A DNA stretch of 64,000 nucleotides from Flaveria trinervia (lineage: Eukaryota; Streptophyta; Magnoliopsida; Asterales; Asteraceae): the NCBI GenBank assembly GCA_025506515.1, contig CM046454.1, positions 34,697,699-34,761,698 on the forward strand, given 5' to 3'. Position 1 is the first letter of the stretch; every line of letters starts with the position of its first letter. This document shows positions 42,691-54,122 of this stretch, piece after piece. The translations under genes and the position numbers were made by a program. Under the pieces are notes generated by a model. The model did no database searches. It saw only the letters and a list, made by a program, of their open reading frames with translations, and was not told the origin of the DNA.

Positions 42691-45600
42691 TTAACACCAG
42701 GTTTGGAAAGTTGAACTATCCAAAGGCTTAGTAAAAATGTCTGCAAGCTCATCAGCACTAGGCACAAACTTAGGATCAATCAGACCTTTTTCAAAACAAT
42801 CCCTTATAAAATGATGTCTGATCTCTATATGTTTGGTCCTAGAGTGCTGGACTGGATTTTTGACAATGCAAAGAGCTGAAGCACTATCCATTAACAATGG
42901 AGTCTTAGTCTCTGTAATGCCATAATCCAAAAGTTGGTTTTGAAGCCAGAGTACCTGAGATGTACAACTTGCAGCAGCAATGTACTCTGCTTCAGCAGTG
43001 GATGTAGCAACTGAGGTCTGTTTCTTGCTCTGCCAAGAAATCAAGCAGTTGCCTAGGAATTGACATCCACCAGAAGTTGATTTCCTGGTCAACTTACACC
43101 CTGCATAGTCACTGTCAGAAAAAGCAACTAATTTACCAGAATGTCAGTAGAATACCATAAACCTAGAGATGGAGTGCCTTGCAGATATCTAAAGATCCTC
43201 TTGACTGCAATCAGATGAGACTCTTAGGTGCAGCCTGAAATCTAGCACAAACACATGTAGCAAACATAATATCTGGTCTAGAAGCTGTTAAATACATCAA
43301 GGACCAATCATACATCTGTAAAGTGTTTCATCAACCACTTTACCTTTCTGATCTGAGTCAGTTGTGTGGTGCTGCTCATGGGAGTAGAACAGGGCTTACA
43401 GTTTTGTAAATCAAACTTTGCAAAAGATCTTTTGTATATTTGGACTGATGAATAAAAATTCCATCAACCTTTTGTTTGATTTGCAACCCCAGAAAGAACT
43501 GTAGTTCTCCCATGGCACTCATTTCAAACTTCTGTTGCATCAACTTTGTAAAGGCATCACACAACTTTGGATCAGAAGATGCAAAAATGATATCATCTAC
43601 ATAAATTTGAACAAGTAGATTATGCTGCCCAGTTTTCTTAATGAATAAAGTCTTGTCTATGGAGCCTCTAGTGAAATTGTTTTCCAGAAAAAGTTTGATA
43701 ATGTCTCATACCAGGCTCTGGGAGCTTGTTTTAACCCATAAAGAGCTTTATCAAGCTTATACACCCAATTAGGATGTTATTGTCCTCAAAGCCTGGAGGT
43801 TGACATACATAAACCTCTTCTTTAACTTTTCCATACAAAAATGCACTTTTGACATCCATTTGAAAGACTTTAAGGTTTTGATAAGCAGCATAAGCTAAAA
43901 ACAATCGAATTGCTTCCAGTCTGGCTACAGGGGCAAAGGTTTCATCATAATCAATACCTTCTTCTTGTGCAAACCCCTGAACAACCAGTCTGGCCTTGTT
44001 CTTAACAATAAGCCCATTTTCATCAGTTTTGTTCCTAAACACCCATTTAGTGCCTATTGCACACTTACCTGGAGGTAGAGGAACCAGTTCCCACACTTGC
44101 TGTTTCTTGAACTGAAGAAGCTCAAGCTGCATGGCATCAACCCATCCATTGTCCTTAAAGCAATGTGATAATTCTTTGGCTCTTGCTGACTGATGAAGAG
44201 AGCATAGAAGCAGAAATTGACAATTGACTCTTGTTGATACTCCAGCAGTGATATCACCAATGATTTGAGACATAGGGTGATTCTTCAGATCTTGATACAC
44301 AATGAGATCTGTGCAAGTGTTTGTAGCCGGTTCAGCAGCAACAGATGGTGATGGTGAATCATTTCCTTGAAACCAATCAGTGGATGGTAATTCAAAGGAG
44401 GTTGAATTCGAAGAAATCTCATCAGCATTTGTTGTGGATGGTGCTACTGGCGCTACAGGAACATCAGGTCTAGCTGTCAGGCAGTGATCACTAAACTGAA
44501 GAGTGGAGTACTGCAATCATCATCATCATCAGCAGTACCACCAGGTGGTGAACTGTTGACAGGAGCAACAGCAGGAGTTGATAAGGAACATATTGCAGTA
44601 TGTCCAAATCAAATAACTCCACAGGACTTTGTGGAATCTTGTCCTTTGGAGATTCATTAACTTACATGTAGAGTTTCTTCAACCATCTTTGTTCTGCAGT
44701 TGAAGACTCTGTATGCCTTGCAAGTAGATGAATAACCAACAAAGTACCCTGCATCCACCTTAGGATCGAATTTGTGGAGTTGATCCTTTGTGTTGAGAAT
44801 AAAACAGGGACACCCAAATGCTTTGAAAAATGAAATCAGAGGAGCCAAATGATGGAGAACTTCATATGGAGTCTTCATCAACCTCTGATTTACTAAAACT
44901 CTATTTTGCACATAACAAGCTGTGTTGACAGCTTCGGCCCAAAAGGTCATGGCAAACAGAGTCAGCCAGCATGGACCTTGCAGCTTCAATGAGGGTCTGT
45001 TCTTTCTCTCCACTACTCCATTTTGTTCTGGAGTCCTTGGAATGCTGCTGCCTTTTGATCCCTTTGAAAGATAGAAGTCATCAAGTGTATGATTTCTGAA
45101 CTCAGTTCCATTATCACTCCTAATACACTTGACTGGAAGGGAATACTGCTTCTCAATGTACAGCACAAAGTGGATAATCTTCTGAGCAGCCTCATCCTTT
45201 GAATGTAGAAAGAAAGTCCATACAAATCTGGAGTAATCATCCACAATTACCAGACAGTATTTCTTCTTTGCCATGCTCATTACTCTCACAAGACCAAATA
45301 GATCCATATGCAGTAATTGCAAGCAGGCAGTGGACTTAGGACACTTCAATAGGAGGAAATGAGACTTGTGCTGTTTTCCTTTTAAACAAGCAGTGCAGGT
45401 TTCATCACAGTGAACTCCTTTATTGGTAAGCTCTGACTAAACTATTGTGGCTAAGCTGATTCATGTTTTTGAGATTAACATGACCAAGCCTCCTGTGCCA
45501 CAGTTTAGATTCTTGAAAAGAGGCTTTGGAAAATAGGCAAGGATTGCCTTTGAGATCTATTTCTTAGAGAGATCTAAGGCATACACTCTTCCTGTCCTGT

Positions 45601-45969
45601 TGGCTTTCAGGAGAGTGTGATCATCCAACACCTTGTCAATCAAGTGCAAAACTTTGGATGACAGAATCCTACAGTTTTGACTTGTGAAAAGGGCAACATG
45701 GCCTTTATCACACATTTGACTGACACTCAAGAGGTTGTACTTGAGATTTTCCACATGATTAACATCATCAAATTTGATTTCTCCATTGGAGACAAAGCCC
45801 TTACCGATGATGTAACCCTAGCATCATTGCCAAAAGAGACAAATCCCTTCTTTCCTTGAGAGTAGTCATGAAGAAGAGAGATGTTCCCAGTCATGTGCAT
45901 AGATCCCCCACTGTCTACATACCAGATGCTACTTTGGCATGTTGAAGAACCCTGCAAAATAAACAATCA
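42691..45969 (-). pseudogene. pol: L3 pol: protease, integrase, RT, RNase H (broken)
   Basis: Protease has WYVDSGGSMHMTGN (about 45880-45925). Pre-integrase: NLKYNLLSVSQMCDKG (45557-45754). Integrase (44657-45349): HMDLFGLVRVMS, IVDDYSRFVWTFFLHSKDE, CIRSDNGTEFRN, PEQNGVVERKN. RT: TKWVFRNKTDENG, YDETFAPVARLEAIR, QMDVKSAFLYGK; the catalytic YVDDIIFAS lies near 43585-43611. RNase H (42691-43092): KSTSGGCQFLGN, STAEAEYIAAAS, KHIEIRHHFIRD. The stop is TAA at 42691. FFLGLQIKQ and HQSKYTKDLL favour the SIRE lineage. About eight frameshifts separate the pieces. Confidence 0.9.
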
Positions 45970-48791
45970 GTTAGTTTAGAGACCCAAACCTTTTTGGTTT
46001 TGGGCCTGGTCTCATCAATAGATGGTAAACTAACATGTTTATTTGTAACAACAGCCTGAGAAGAAGAAGATGGTGTAGAAGAGGAGTCCTTTGGCTTAGA
46101 CCTCCTTTTCTGTGGTTTCAACATAGGAGAATCTAGTTGGTTAACTCTACCCAACAGATGTTGTACCATCATCACCAGCTGTGTCTGATTTTGTGATAAA
46201 GCTTTCAGCTCATCAGACACATTGCTAGTGGAGTTAGATAAGGTCCTATGTTGCACCTTCTTATTGAGCACCCTCAGCTGTCACCTGTTTAACTCCTTCC
46301 TTTTTGGATTTCTTTAAGGACTTAAGGGTTACAGGATTTGATGTTGCTGATACAAATGTGGTCTCAAACTCAGTTTTCATTTTTACCATTTTTCTATTAA
46401 TTTCTTCTTTTGTTTGAGTTTGGAACCTCTTTTGTACCAACAATCATCTGTAAGATGATTGAACAAACCACATACTTCACATGGTTTCTTCTTCATCTTA
46501 GGTTGATCATCAACTAAAGATGGTGAAGCAACAGAAGACTTGTTCTTCAATGCTTTGGAAGCATTGGTTGCTTTCTTGACAACCTCTTTAGTAGTCTTCA
46601 AACTCTTTCTACTGCCAGTTTTCTTCTCTTCAGTACTGACAGCAGTTGAAGTTTGAACTTCAGATGTTAAATCCTGCTCTCCAGTCCTTTCAGGACCTTC
46701 AGGATTAACTCCTGAGTTGATCAACTTATTGATCATGGAATGTCAGCATTTGGACCATCAACATCAGCTGATAGGTTCAAAGAGGGCTTGATGCTGACTG
46801 CTACTTCTGATTGTGCTGTATCAGAAGGTAGATCACATGATGTGATGGATTGGTTATCACTCTCACCATCAGATTCTACCTCTGCTCTTGGGTAAAATCT
46901 GTAGGTGGAGCAGTGATTGTAACCAATTCCAAACTTCACATTTGAAGCAGATTGCTTACTAAGAAGCATTTCAAACCCTTTGCATGATTGTACCCATCTA
47001 TCACACTCGACCTGGGTAACTGCAAGAGTTTCTTTGAGATCTTTGTACTTCTCTAGAAGTACATCTTCTCTAGCCTTATCATCAATTATTTGGCAATTCA
47101 GTTTATAAACCTCATCTTTTTTATCTTTGAGCACAAACTCAAACTCAGCTTTGTTTTTGGAAATTATTTGTTCTAGCTCAATGTTCTTATTAATTAAAGC
47201 TACATTTGCTTCTCTAATGGAAGCAAATGCTGCTATGCATTGTTCAGAACATAATTTGGCTTTTGCCTCAGAGGATACCTGTGATACCTGAGGTGTAGAG
47301 GCATTGGAAGATGAAGTATCAGCAGACTCCAAAGCCATAAGAGCTAGATTTCCAAAGGGACTGTCACCACCATGTTGACCAGCACCTGAGAACAGTTGAT
47401 CATGACCAGACAAGTTATCTGGTAAACTTCTCCAGTCAACAACTCCTGGGGTGAAGAAGCTGTGTTGTTGAGATTGAGGTTGTTGATGAGATAGGGAAGG
47501 CTGAGGTTCTGGTAATGCATGAGATTGTGGTGTCATAGGAACTTGAACTTGATTTGACTGTGGCATGTAATAACAAGGGTACTGATATGGCATTTGACCC
47601 TGAGGAACAAAATATGCCAGAGATTGTTGTTGAGGATGATGACTAGATGTGACAGGATGTTGCCCTCTGTGTTGTTGACTATTGCCAGGAAAAGTCACAA
47701 AGGGTGCAGTAGAGTTAGATCCAGTTGATCTACACTCTCTTGCAAGTGTCCAAGACGTTGGCATTTGTGACACCTCAACTTGCTCTTGTCAAACAACTTT
47801 GGTTTTGCCAGAGAGTCCTGGGAATTTTCTTCCAGTTCTTTTGTAGAACTTCTGAGATCTGATATTTATCAAGGCATTTGGCTCAAAATATCCATCTCTT
47901 CTAAGTCATCATCAGCAATCCCCTTGAGATCATCCATGATGAAGCATAGTTGTCATTATTACACCCAGTAAACTGACCATCAACACTTACAATGCAGAAT
48001 CAGAAGTGCTTGAAGAGAAATTAATATGCTCATCATACTGGCATTCAGATGAAGCATATTCTGACTCATGACCCACCAAGGCAGTGTTGCCTTGTATAAA
48101 GTCTTCAGTGAGCTTTCCAGATGAAGACAGCTTTCTCTTCTGTTCTATCTCTCTCTTAAAAGTGAGCATTTCCCATGGAGTGGGTGAGAGATAGTTTGTC
48201 CAAACTTGCACTGGAGCGTAGGACAATAGTATAGTGTCCCATCTCTCAGGCAGTGATCTGAGAAATCTGTTATTCATCTGAATATTGTGTATTCAAGTTT
48301 GACCATTTTTAGTTCAGAGATCAAACAAGAAAACCGCTCATATTGTTGAGTCAGTGTCTCACCCTTTCTATGAGAGAATGTCTCATATTGTTGGGCAAGA
48401 ATTTCTCTATTATTTGCCAAGACCTCATCTGTTCCTCCAAATTGTTCTTTCAAAGCAATCCAGAGGTCAGGCAGTTTCATGATGCATTAGCCCAGAATAG
48501 ATTTCATTGGGAATGCCATGGCCAGAATTCCATGGGCTTTTGCATCAATCTCAAGCAACTTCTTATCCTCATCTGAGTATTGCTCCTCCTCTTCGGAACC
48601 ATTTGATTGGTTTCCGGGTTATTCACCATAGGCTTGTGTGGACCATGTACCACTGATGTCCAACACCTGCGCTGTTAACAGACAGGTGATGGAGCATACG
48701 TCTTTGCCATATGTTATACTCATTCCTAACCAGCATAGGTGGCTTGGTTGAGGAACCAGTATTGTGAGGATCATTGGAAGGGAGTGGTCAT
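45970..48791 (-). pseudogene. gag: L3 gag (broken)
   Basis: The ATG at 48791 corresponds to the conserved MTTP start, but one extra C shifts the frame at codon 5. 47987-48480 carries the N-terminal domain (IALKEQFGGTDEVLANN, MNNRFLRSLPERWD). 46733-47773 is open for 346 codons: the knuckle remnant (ARECRSTGS), a Gln/Pro-rich tract and a coiled-coil-like segment (NVALINKNIELEQIISKNKA). 46383-46736 adds a Lys-rich part and a second CCHC knuckle, CEVCGLFNHLTDDC. The end overlaps the start of pol in another frame. About 940 residues would be expected, long for copia and typical of Sireviruses. Confidence 0.88.
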
Positions 48792-49011
48792 TTTCAGTTC
48801 AAAAACAGTTTAGTTCAAGTTTTTAAAAAGTTTTAGACAAACCACAACAAACTCAATGAGAACAAGAAAAGATCTCAGGATGAATGAGCAGAAATACAGA
48901 AAAATTCAATCTCTATAACATTTCTTGCAAAAACAAAAGCTAATTCAATCAAACTTAGATCTTGAATAGCAGTTTCAATGATCAATTATTAGATCGATCA
49001 ATGATTAACCT
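48792..49011 (-). other. L3 untranslated leader
   Basis: About 220 bases lie between gag and PBS, matching the leader of A0 and L1. No ORF is present. Confidence 0.65.
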
Positions 49012-49023
49012 GCTCTGATACCA
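49012..49023 (-). other. L3 primer binding site
   Basis: TGGTATCAGAGC on the minus strand is intact, two bases from the LTR end, and pairs with initiator-Met tRNA. Confidence 0.9.
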
Positions 49024-49025
49024 TT

Positions 49026-49999
49026 TGACAGGATCAGCGATCACAAGTTTGATGTATCAGAATACAAAGCAGCGGAATACAGACTAGAATTAGACAAATG
49101 TAGCAAGCAATCGATACTTGTAAGCATTAAGATCGCATACGGTTATAGGGCGAGAATATGTATTTCTGATTTCTAGGAATGTTTATAGATGTAGAATTTT
49201 ATCAAATCAAATCATTTCATTCAATTACAGACACTTGTAAGCAGAAGATCGCATACGGTTATATCGGGAGAGAATCATTTCTGATAGGAATGTTATAGAG
49301 TAGAATATTTCTAATCAATCAACTCATTCATTCAATCATCCTTTTACAGTAGGTTGCAATCCTATATAGAGTGCAAGTCACTGCTGTTATCACGGAAAGT
49401 GACAACTGGCAGATCCAATACAAAAATAACTAATTCTAACAAACTACTGAAATGTTCACAACTACTGAGAACATATCAGCATGTTAAGTACAAAATATAA
49501 AACTACTGAAAACTACAACGACTGAAGAACAAACTCTTCAGTCGTTTTACAAAACTACTGAAACATAAAAATATAAAACTACTGATATCACAACTACTGA
49601 AGAAGTACTCTTCAGCAGTTGTGACAAACTACTGAGGCTTCAGTACTTGATCTTCAGACTTTGACCTTCAGGTGTTCATAGCTGATGACTTCAGTAGATA
49701 TCATCAGCTGATGTCTTCAGTCTTTGTCTTCAGACTTTGTACATCAGTTGTGATCTTCAGTATTGTGAACTCTCAGCTGTTGTACTTCAGTACTTTGGTC
49801 TTTCAGCTTCAGCATGTGTTCTTCAGCTGTTGTACTTCAGCACTTTGGTTCTTCAGCTGTTAAGGTCTTCAGCACTTGATCTTCCGCTGTTGTAGTCTTC
49901 AGCACTTGTCAAACTATGATGAGGCTTTCAGCAGTGTTGTGATACCATGTGGGACTTAGAGGTTTCTGATCTTGGCTCATTGGTTCTTTTGGTCCAACA
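49026..49999 (-). repeat. L3 5' LTR (974 bp)
   Basis: This is the pair of 37399-38391. It starts TGTTGGACC and ends GATCCTGTCA on the minus strand. It also has the tandem duplication (copies start at 49116 and 49233) and a TATA-like CTATATAGG at 49371-49379. It abuts the ORF3 start of L2 at 50000. Confidence 0.9.
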
Positions 50000-50035
50000 C
50001 AACCAGTTGTGTGCGGTTTAAATTGCAGGACCCAT
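50000..50035 (-). pseudogene. L2 ORF3 N-terminal end (cut off by L3)
   Basis: A few codons of L2 ORF3 remain between L3 and the spacer. The aligned ATG is at 50035, now followed by an early stop. This stub proves that L3 landed within the first 35 or so codons of L2 ORF3. Confidence 0.65.
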
Positions 50036-50820
50036 TGAGAAGAGAGAAGTTTTGAGAGGGAACGTTAGGTTTGAAGAGGAGCATTGAAGGATTAGGTTAG
50101 GGATATTTATAGGATACGGGTAAAGGGAAAAGATGAAGGATGTGGTGTTAGTCATCAGTAGTTTTAAACGACGTTGACATGGTATTATCCTTTCAGAACG
50201 TTGAAACAGCTGAAGTTGTGGGTGTTATGCATCAGAAGTTAGAAAACTACTGAAGACCGGGTTGGACTCAGAGTGATTGAAACAACTGAGGACTTGGTGT
50301 TTGTCATCAGTAGTTGTGAAACTACTGAAGACAAGGTTTGTAATCAAATGTTGGTAAAACTGAAGACTTGGTATTAGTCATCAGTAGTTATAAAACTACT
50401 GAAGACATGGTTTTACTTCAGTTGTTTAGAATGAAACAGCAGTTGTTGAAACAACTGAAGAGAAAGTTCTCTTCAGTAGTTGTCGTCAATTCATAGCCTT
50501 TCAGCTGTTTCATGCTGTCCTCAACACTTACTCATCAGACTTTGCATCGGATTTTTAGGTGTTTCATAGGACATCAGTACTTATCTGTTTATACTGATTT
50601 CAGTAGTTGTAACTACATCAGTAGTTTTAACTACATCTGTAGTTGGGAACAGATAAAGTACTTAGTACTTGTGAGGCATTTAGCCATCAGTAGTTATAAA
50701 ACTACTGAAGGGAAAAGGACTCATCAGTACTTATATGTGACATGGGTACCAATGATCATCAGTAATTACTACTGAAATCATCAGTAGTTGTCACTTATTC
50801 TAGCTGCAGCATACCAAGCC
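50036..50820 (-). repeat. L2 pol-ORF3 spacer with hairpin array
   Basis: This is the same array as 41905-42690. Clear examples are at about 50306-50340 and 50379-50410 (CATCAGTAGTT, loop, AACTACTGAAGAC). It is noncoding in all frames. Confidence 0.72.
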
Positions 50821-53800
50821 TTAACACAAGGTTTTGGAAAGTAGAACTATCCAAAGGCTTAGTAAAAATATCTGCGAGCTCATCAGCACTAGGCACAAAC
50901 TTAGGATCAATCAGACCTTTTTCAAAACAATCCCGAATAAAATGATGTCTGATCGTATATGTTTGGTCCTAGAGTGCTGGACTGGATTTTTGACAATACA
51001 CAGAGCTGAAGCACTATCCATTAACAATGGAGTCTTAGTCTCTGTAATGCCATAATTCAGAAGTTGGTTTTGAAGCCAGAGTACCTGAGAGGTGCAACTT
51101 GCAACAGCAATGTACTCGGCCTCAGCAGTTGATGTAGCAACAGATGTTTGTTTCTTACTCTGCCAGAAATCAAACAGTTGCCTAGGAATTGACAACCACC
51201 AGAAGTTGACTTTCTAGTTAACTTGCACCCTGCATAGTCACTATCTGAAAAAGCAACTATTTGCAAGAGTGTCCAGTGGAATACCATAAACCCAGAGATT
51301 GTGTACCTTGCAAATATCTAAAGATTCTCTTGACTGCAATCAATGAGACTCTTTAGGAGCATCCTGAAATCTAGCACAAACACATGTAGCAAACATAATA
51401 TCTGGTCTAGAAGCTGTTAGATACATCAAGGACCCAATCATACATCTGTAAAGCGTTTCATCAACAGCTTTACCTTTCTGATCAGCATCCAGTTGTGTGG
51501 TGTTGCACATGGGAGTAGAACAGGGCTTACAGTTTTGTAAATCAAACTTATTCAAAAGATCTTTTGTATATTTTGACTGATGAATAAAGGTTCCATCAGC
51601 TTTTGTTTAATTTGCAAGCCTAGAAAGAACTGTAATTCTCCCATTGCACTCATTTCAAACCTCTTTTCATTAAGGTTGTAAAATCATCACACAACTGAGG
51701 ATCAGAGGATGCAAAAATAATATCATCAACATAAATCTGAACAAGTAGCTTATGCTGATCCACCTTCTTAATAAACAAAGTTTTATCAATGGAGAGTCTA
51801 GTGAAATTATTCTTAAGAAGGAAAAGTAGAGAGTGTCTCATACCAGGCTCTAGGAGCTTGTTTCAACCCATAAAGAGCCTTATCAAGTTTGTACACCCAT
51901 TCAGGATGTTTATTATCCTCAAAGCCTGGTGGTTGACACACATAAACTCTTTCTTTATTTTACATATAAAAATGCACTTTTAACATCCATTTGAAAAACT
52001 TTAAGATTGTGGAATGCAGCATAGGCTAAGAACAATCTGATTGCCTCTAGTCTGGCTACAGGGGCAAAGGTTTCATCATAGTCAATACCTTCTTCTTGTG
52101 AAAACCCCTGTACAACCAGTCTAGCCTTGTTCTTAACAATAAGCCCATTTTCATCGGTTTTATTCCTAAACACCCATTTAGTGCCTATTGCACACTTACC
52201 TGGGGGAAGAGGAACAAGTTCCCACACTTGCTGTTTCTTGAACTGAAGTGCTCAAGCTGCATAGCTTCAACCCATCCATTGTATCTCAAAGCAACATGGT
52301 AGTTCTTTGGCTCTAGCTGACTGATGAAGAGAGCATAGAAGAAGCAGAAGTTAGAAAATTGACTTCTAGTTGAAACACCAGCATTGATATCACCAATAAT
52401 CTTAGTCATGGGGTGATTCTTCAGTTCTTGATAAACAATGAGATCTGTGCAAGTGTTTGTAGAACCTTCAGCAGCAACAGATGTTGATGTAGACTCTTGA
52501 AACCAAGAATTTGATGGTAACTCAAAAGATGCAGAGGAAACAGAGATCTCATTAGCATTTGTTGTGGATGGAACTGCTGAAGCTACAGGAACATCAAGTT
52601 TAGCAGACACATGCAGTTGGTCACTAAACTTGAAGAGGTGAGTATTGATATTATCATCATCATCATCAATACCACCAGGTGGATGATATGCTGCAGAAGA
52701 TGATTGAGCCACAAGATCTGCAACAGTTGGAGGTTGATAAGGAAATATTGCAGTATGTCCAAATCAAACAACTCCACAGGGATTTGTGGAATCTTGTCCA
52801 AAAGAGATTCATTAAACTTCACATGCAGAGTCTCTTCAACTATCTTTGTTCTGCAGTTGAAGACTCTGTATGCCTTGCAAGTAGATGAATAACCAACAAA
52901 ATACCCAGCATCCACCTTAGGATCAAATTTATGGAGTTGATCCTTTGCGTTGAGAATAAAACAGGGACATCTAAATGCTTTGAAAAATGAAATCAGAGGA
53001 GCCAATGATGGAGAACTTCATATGGAGTCTTCATCAACCTCTGATTTACTAAAACTCTATTCTGCACATAGCAAGCTGTGTTGACAGCTTCAGCCCAAAA
53101 GGTCAGTGGCAAACCAGAGTCAGCCACATGGACCTTGCAGCTTCAATGAGGGTCTGTTCTTTCTCTCCACTACTCCATTTTGTTCTGGAGTCCTTGGATG
53201 CTAAACTGCCTTTTGATTCCCTTTGAGAGATAGAATTCATCAAGTGTATGATTCCTGAATTCAGTTCCATTATCACTCCTGATACACTTGACTGGAAGGG
53301 AATACTGCTTCTCAATATACAACACAAAGTTAATAACTTTCTGAGCAACCTCATCCTTGACTGTAGAAAGAAAGTCCATATAAATCTGGAGTAATCATCC
53401 CAATTACCAGACAGTATTTCTTCTTGCCATGCTCATCACTCTCACAGGACCAAATAGATCCATATGCAGTAATTGCAAGCAGGCAGTGGACTTAGGCTCT
53501 TCAATAGAGGGAATGAGACTTTGTGCTGTTTTCCTTTTAAACAAGCAGTGCAGGTTTCATCACAGTGGAACTCCTTATTGGTAAGCCTCTAACTAAACTA
53601 TTGTGGATAAGCTGATTCATGTTTTTGAAATTAACATGACCCAGCCTTCTGTGCCACAGTTTAGATTCTTGAGAGAGGCTTTGGAAAATAGGCAAGGATT
53701 GCCTTTGAGATCTATTTTCTTGGAAAGATCTAAGGCATACACTCTTCCTGTCCTGTTGGCTCTCAGGAGAGTGTGTTCATCCAACACTTGTCAATCAAAT

Positions 53801-54122
53801 GCAAAACTTTGGATGACAGAATCCTACAGTTCTAACTGGTGAAAAGAGCAACATGGCCTTTATCACACATTTGACTCACACTCAAGAGATTGTACTTGAG
53901 ATTTTCCACATGATTAACATCATCAAATTTGATTTCTCCATTGGAGACAAAGCCATTACCAATGATGTAATCCCTAGCATCATTGCCAAAAGAAACAAAT
54001 CCCTTCTTCCTTGAGAGTAGTCATGAAGAAGAGAGCTGTTCCCAGTCATGTGCATAGATCCCCCACTGTCTACATACCAGATGCTACTATGGCATGTTGG
54101 AGAACCCTGCAAAAATAAACAA
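50821..54122 (-). pseudogene. pol: L2 pol: protease, integrase, RT, RNase H (broken)
   Basis: Order on the minus strand: protease WYVDSGGSMHMTGN (53882-54175), integrase (about 53900-52850, with IRSDNGTEFRN, TLIEAARSM and FDPKVDAGYFVGYSS), linker with Ser/Asp runs (52185-52712), RT (52227-51340; TKWVFRNKTDENG, DVKSAFLY, YVDDIIFASSD) and RNase H (51287-50821; SDSDYAGCKLTRKSTSGG, TAEAEYIAVAS). The stop TAA is at 50821. 1-bp deletions are frequent, and most of them fall in short runs. Confidence 0.9.

Larger units (their letters stand above)
37399..49999 (-). mobile_element. L3: full-length family A element (A2 LTR subtype) nested in L2 ORF3
   Basis: On the minus strand: 5' LTR 49999-49026, PBS 49023-49012, gag 48791-45970, pol 45969-42691, spacer 42690-41905, ORF3 41904-38430, polypurine tract, 3' LTR 38391-37399. 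The length is 12.6 kb. LTRs differ at many small indels. There is no target duplication: ORF3 of L2 stops at about 36645 and resumes at 50000 with roughly ten bases missing. Confidence 0.9.
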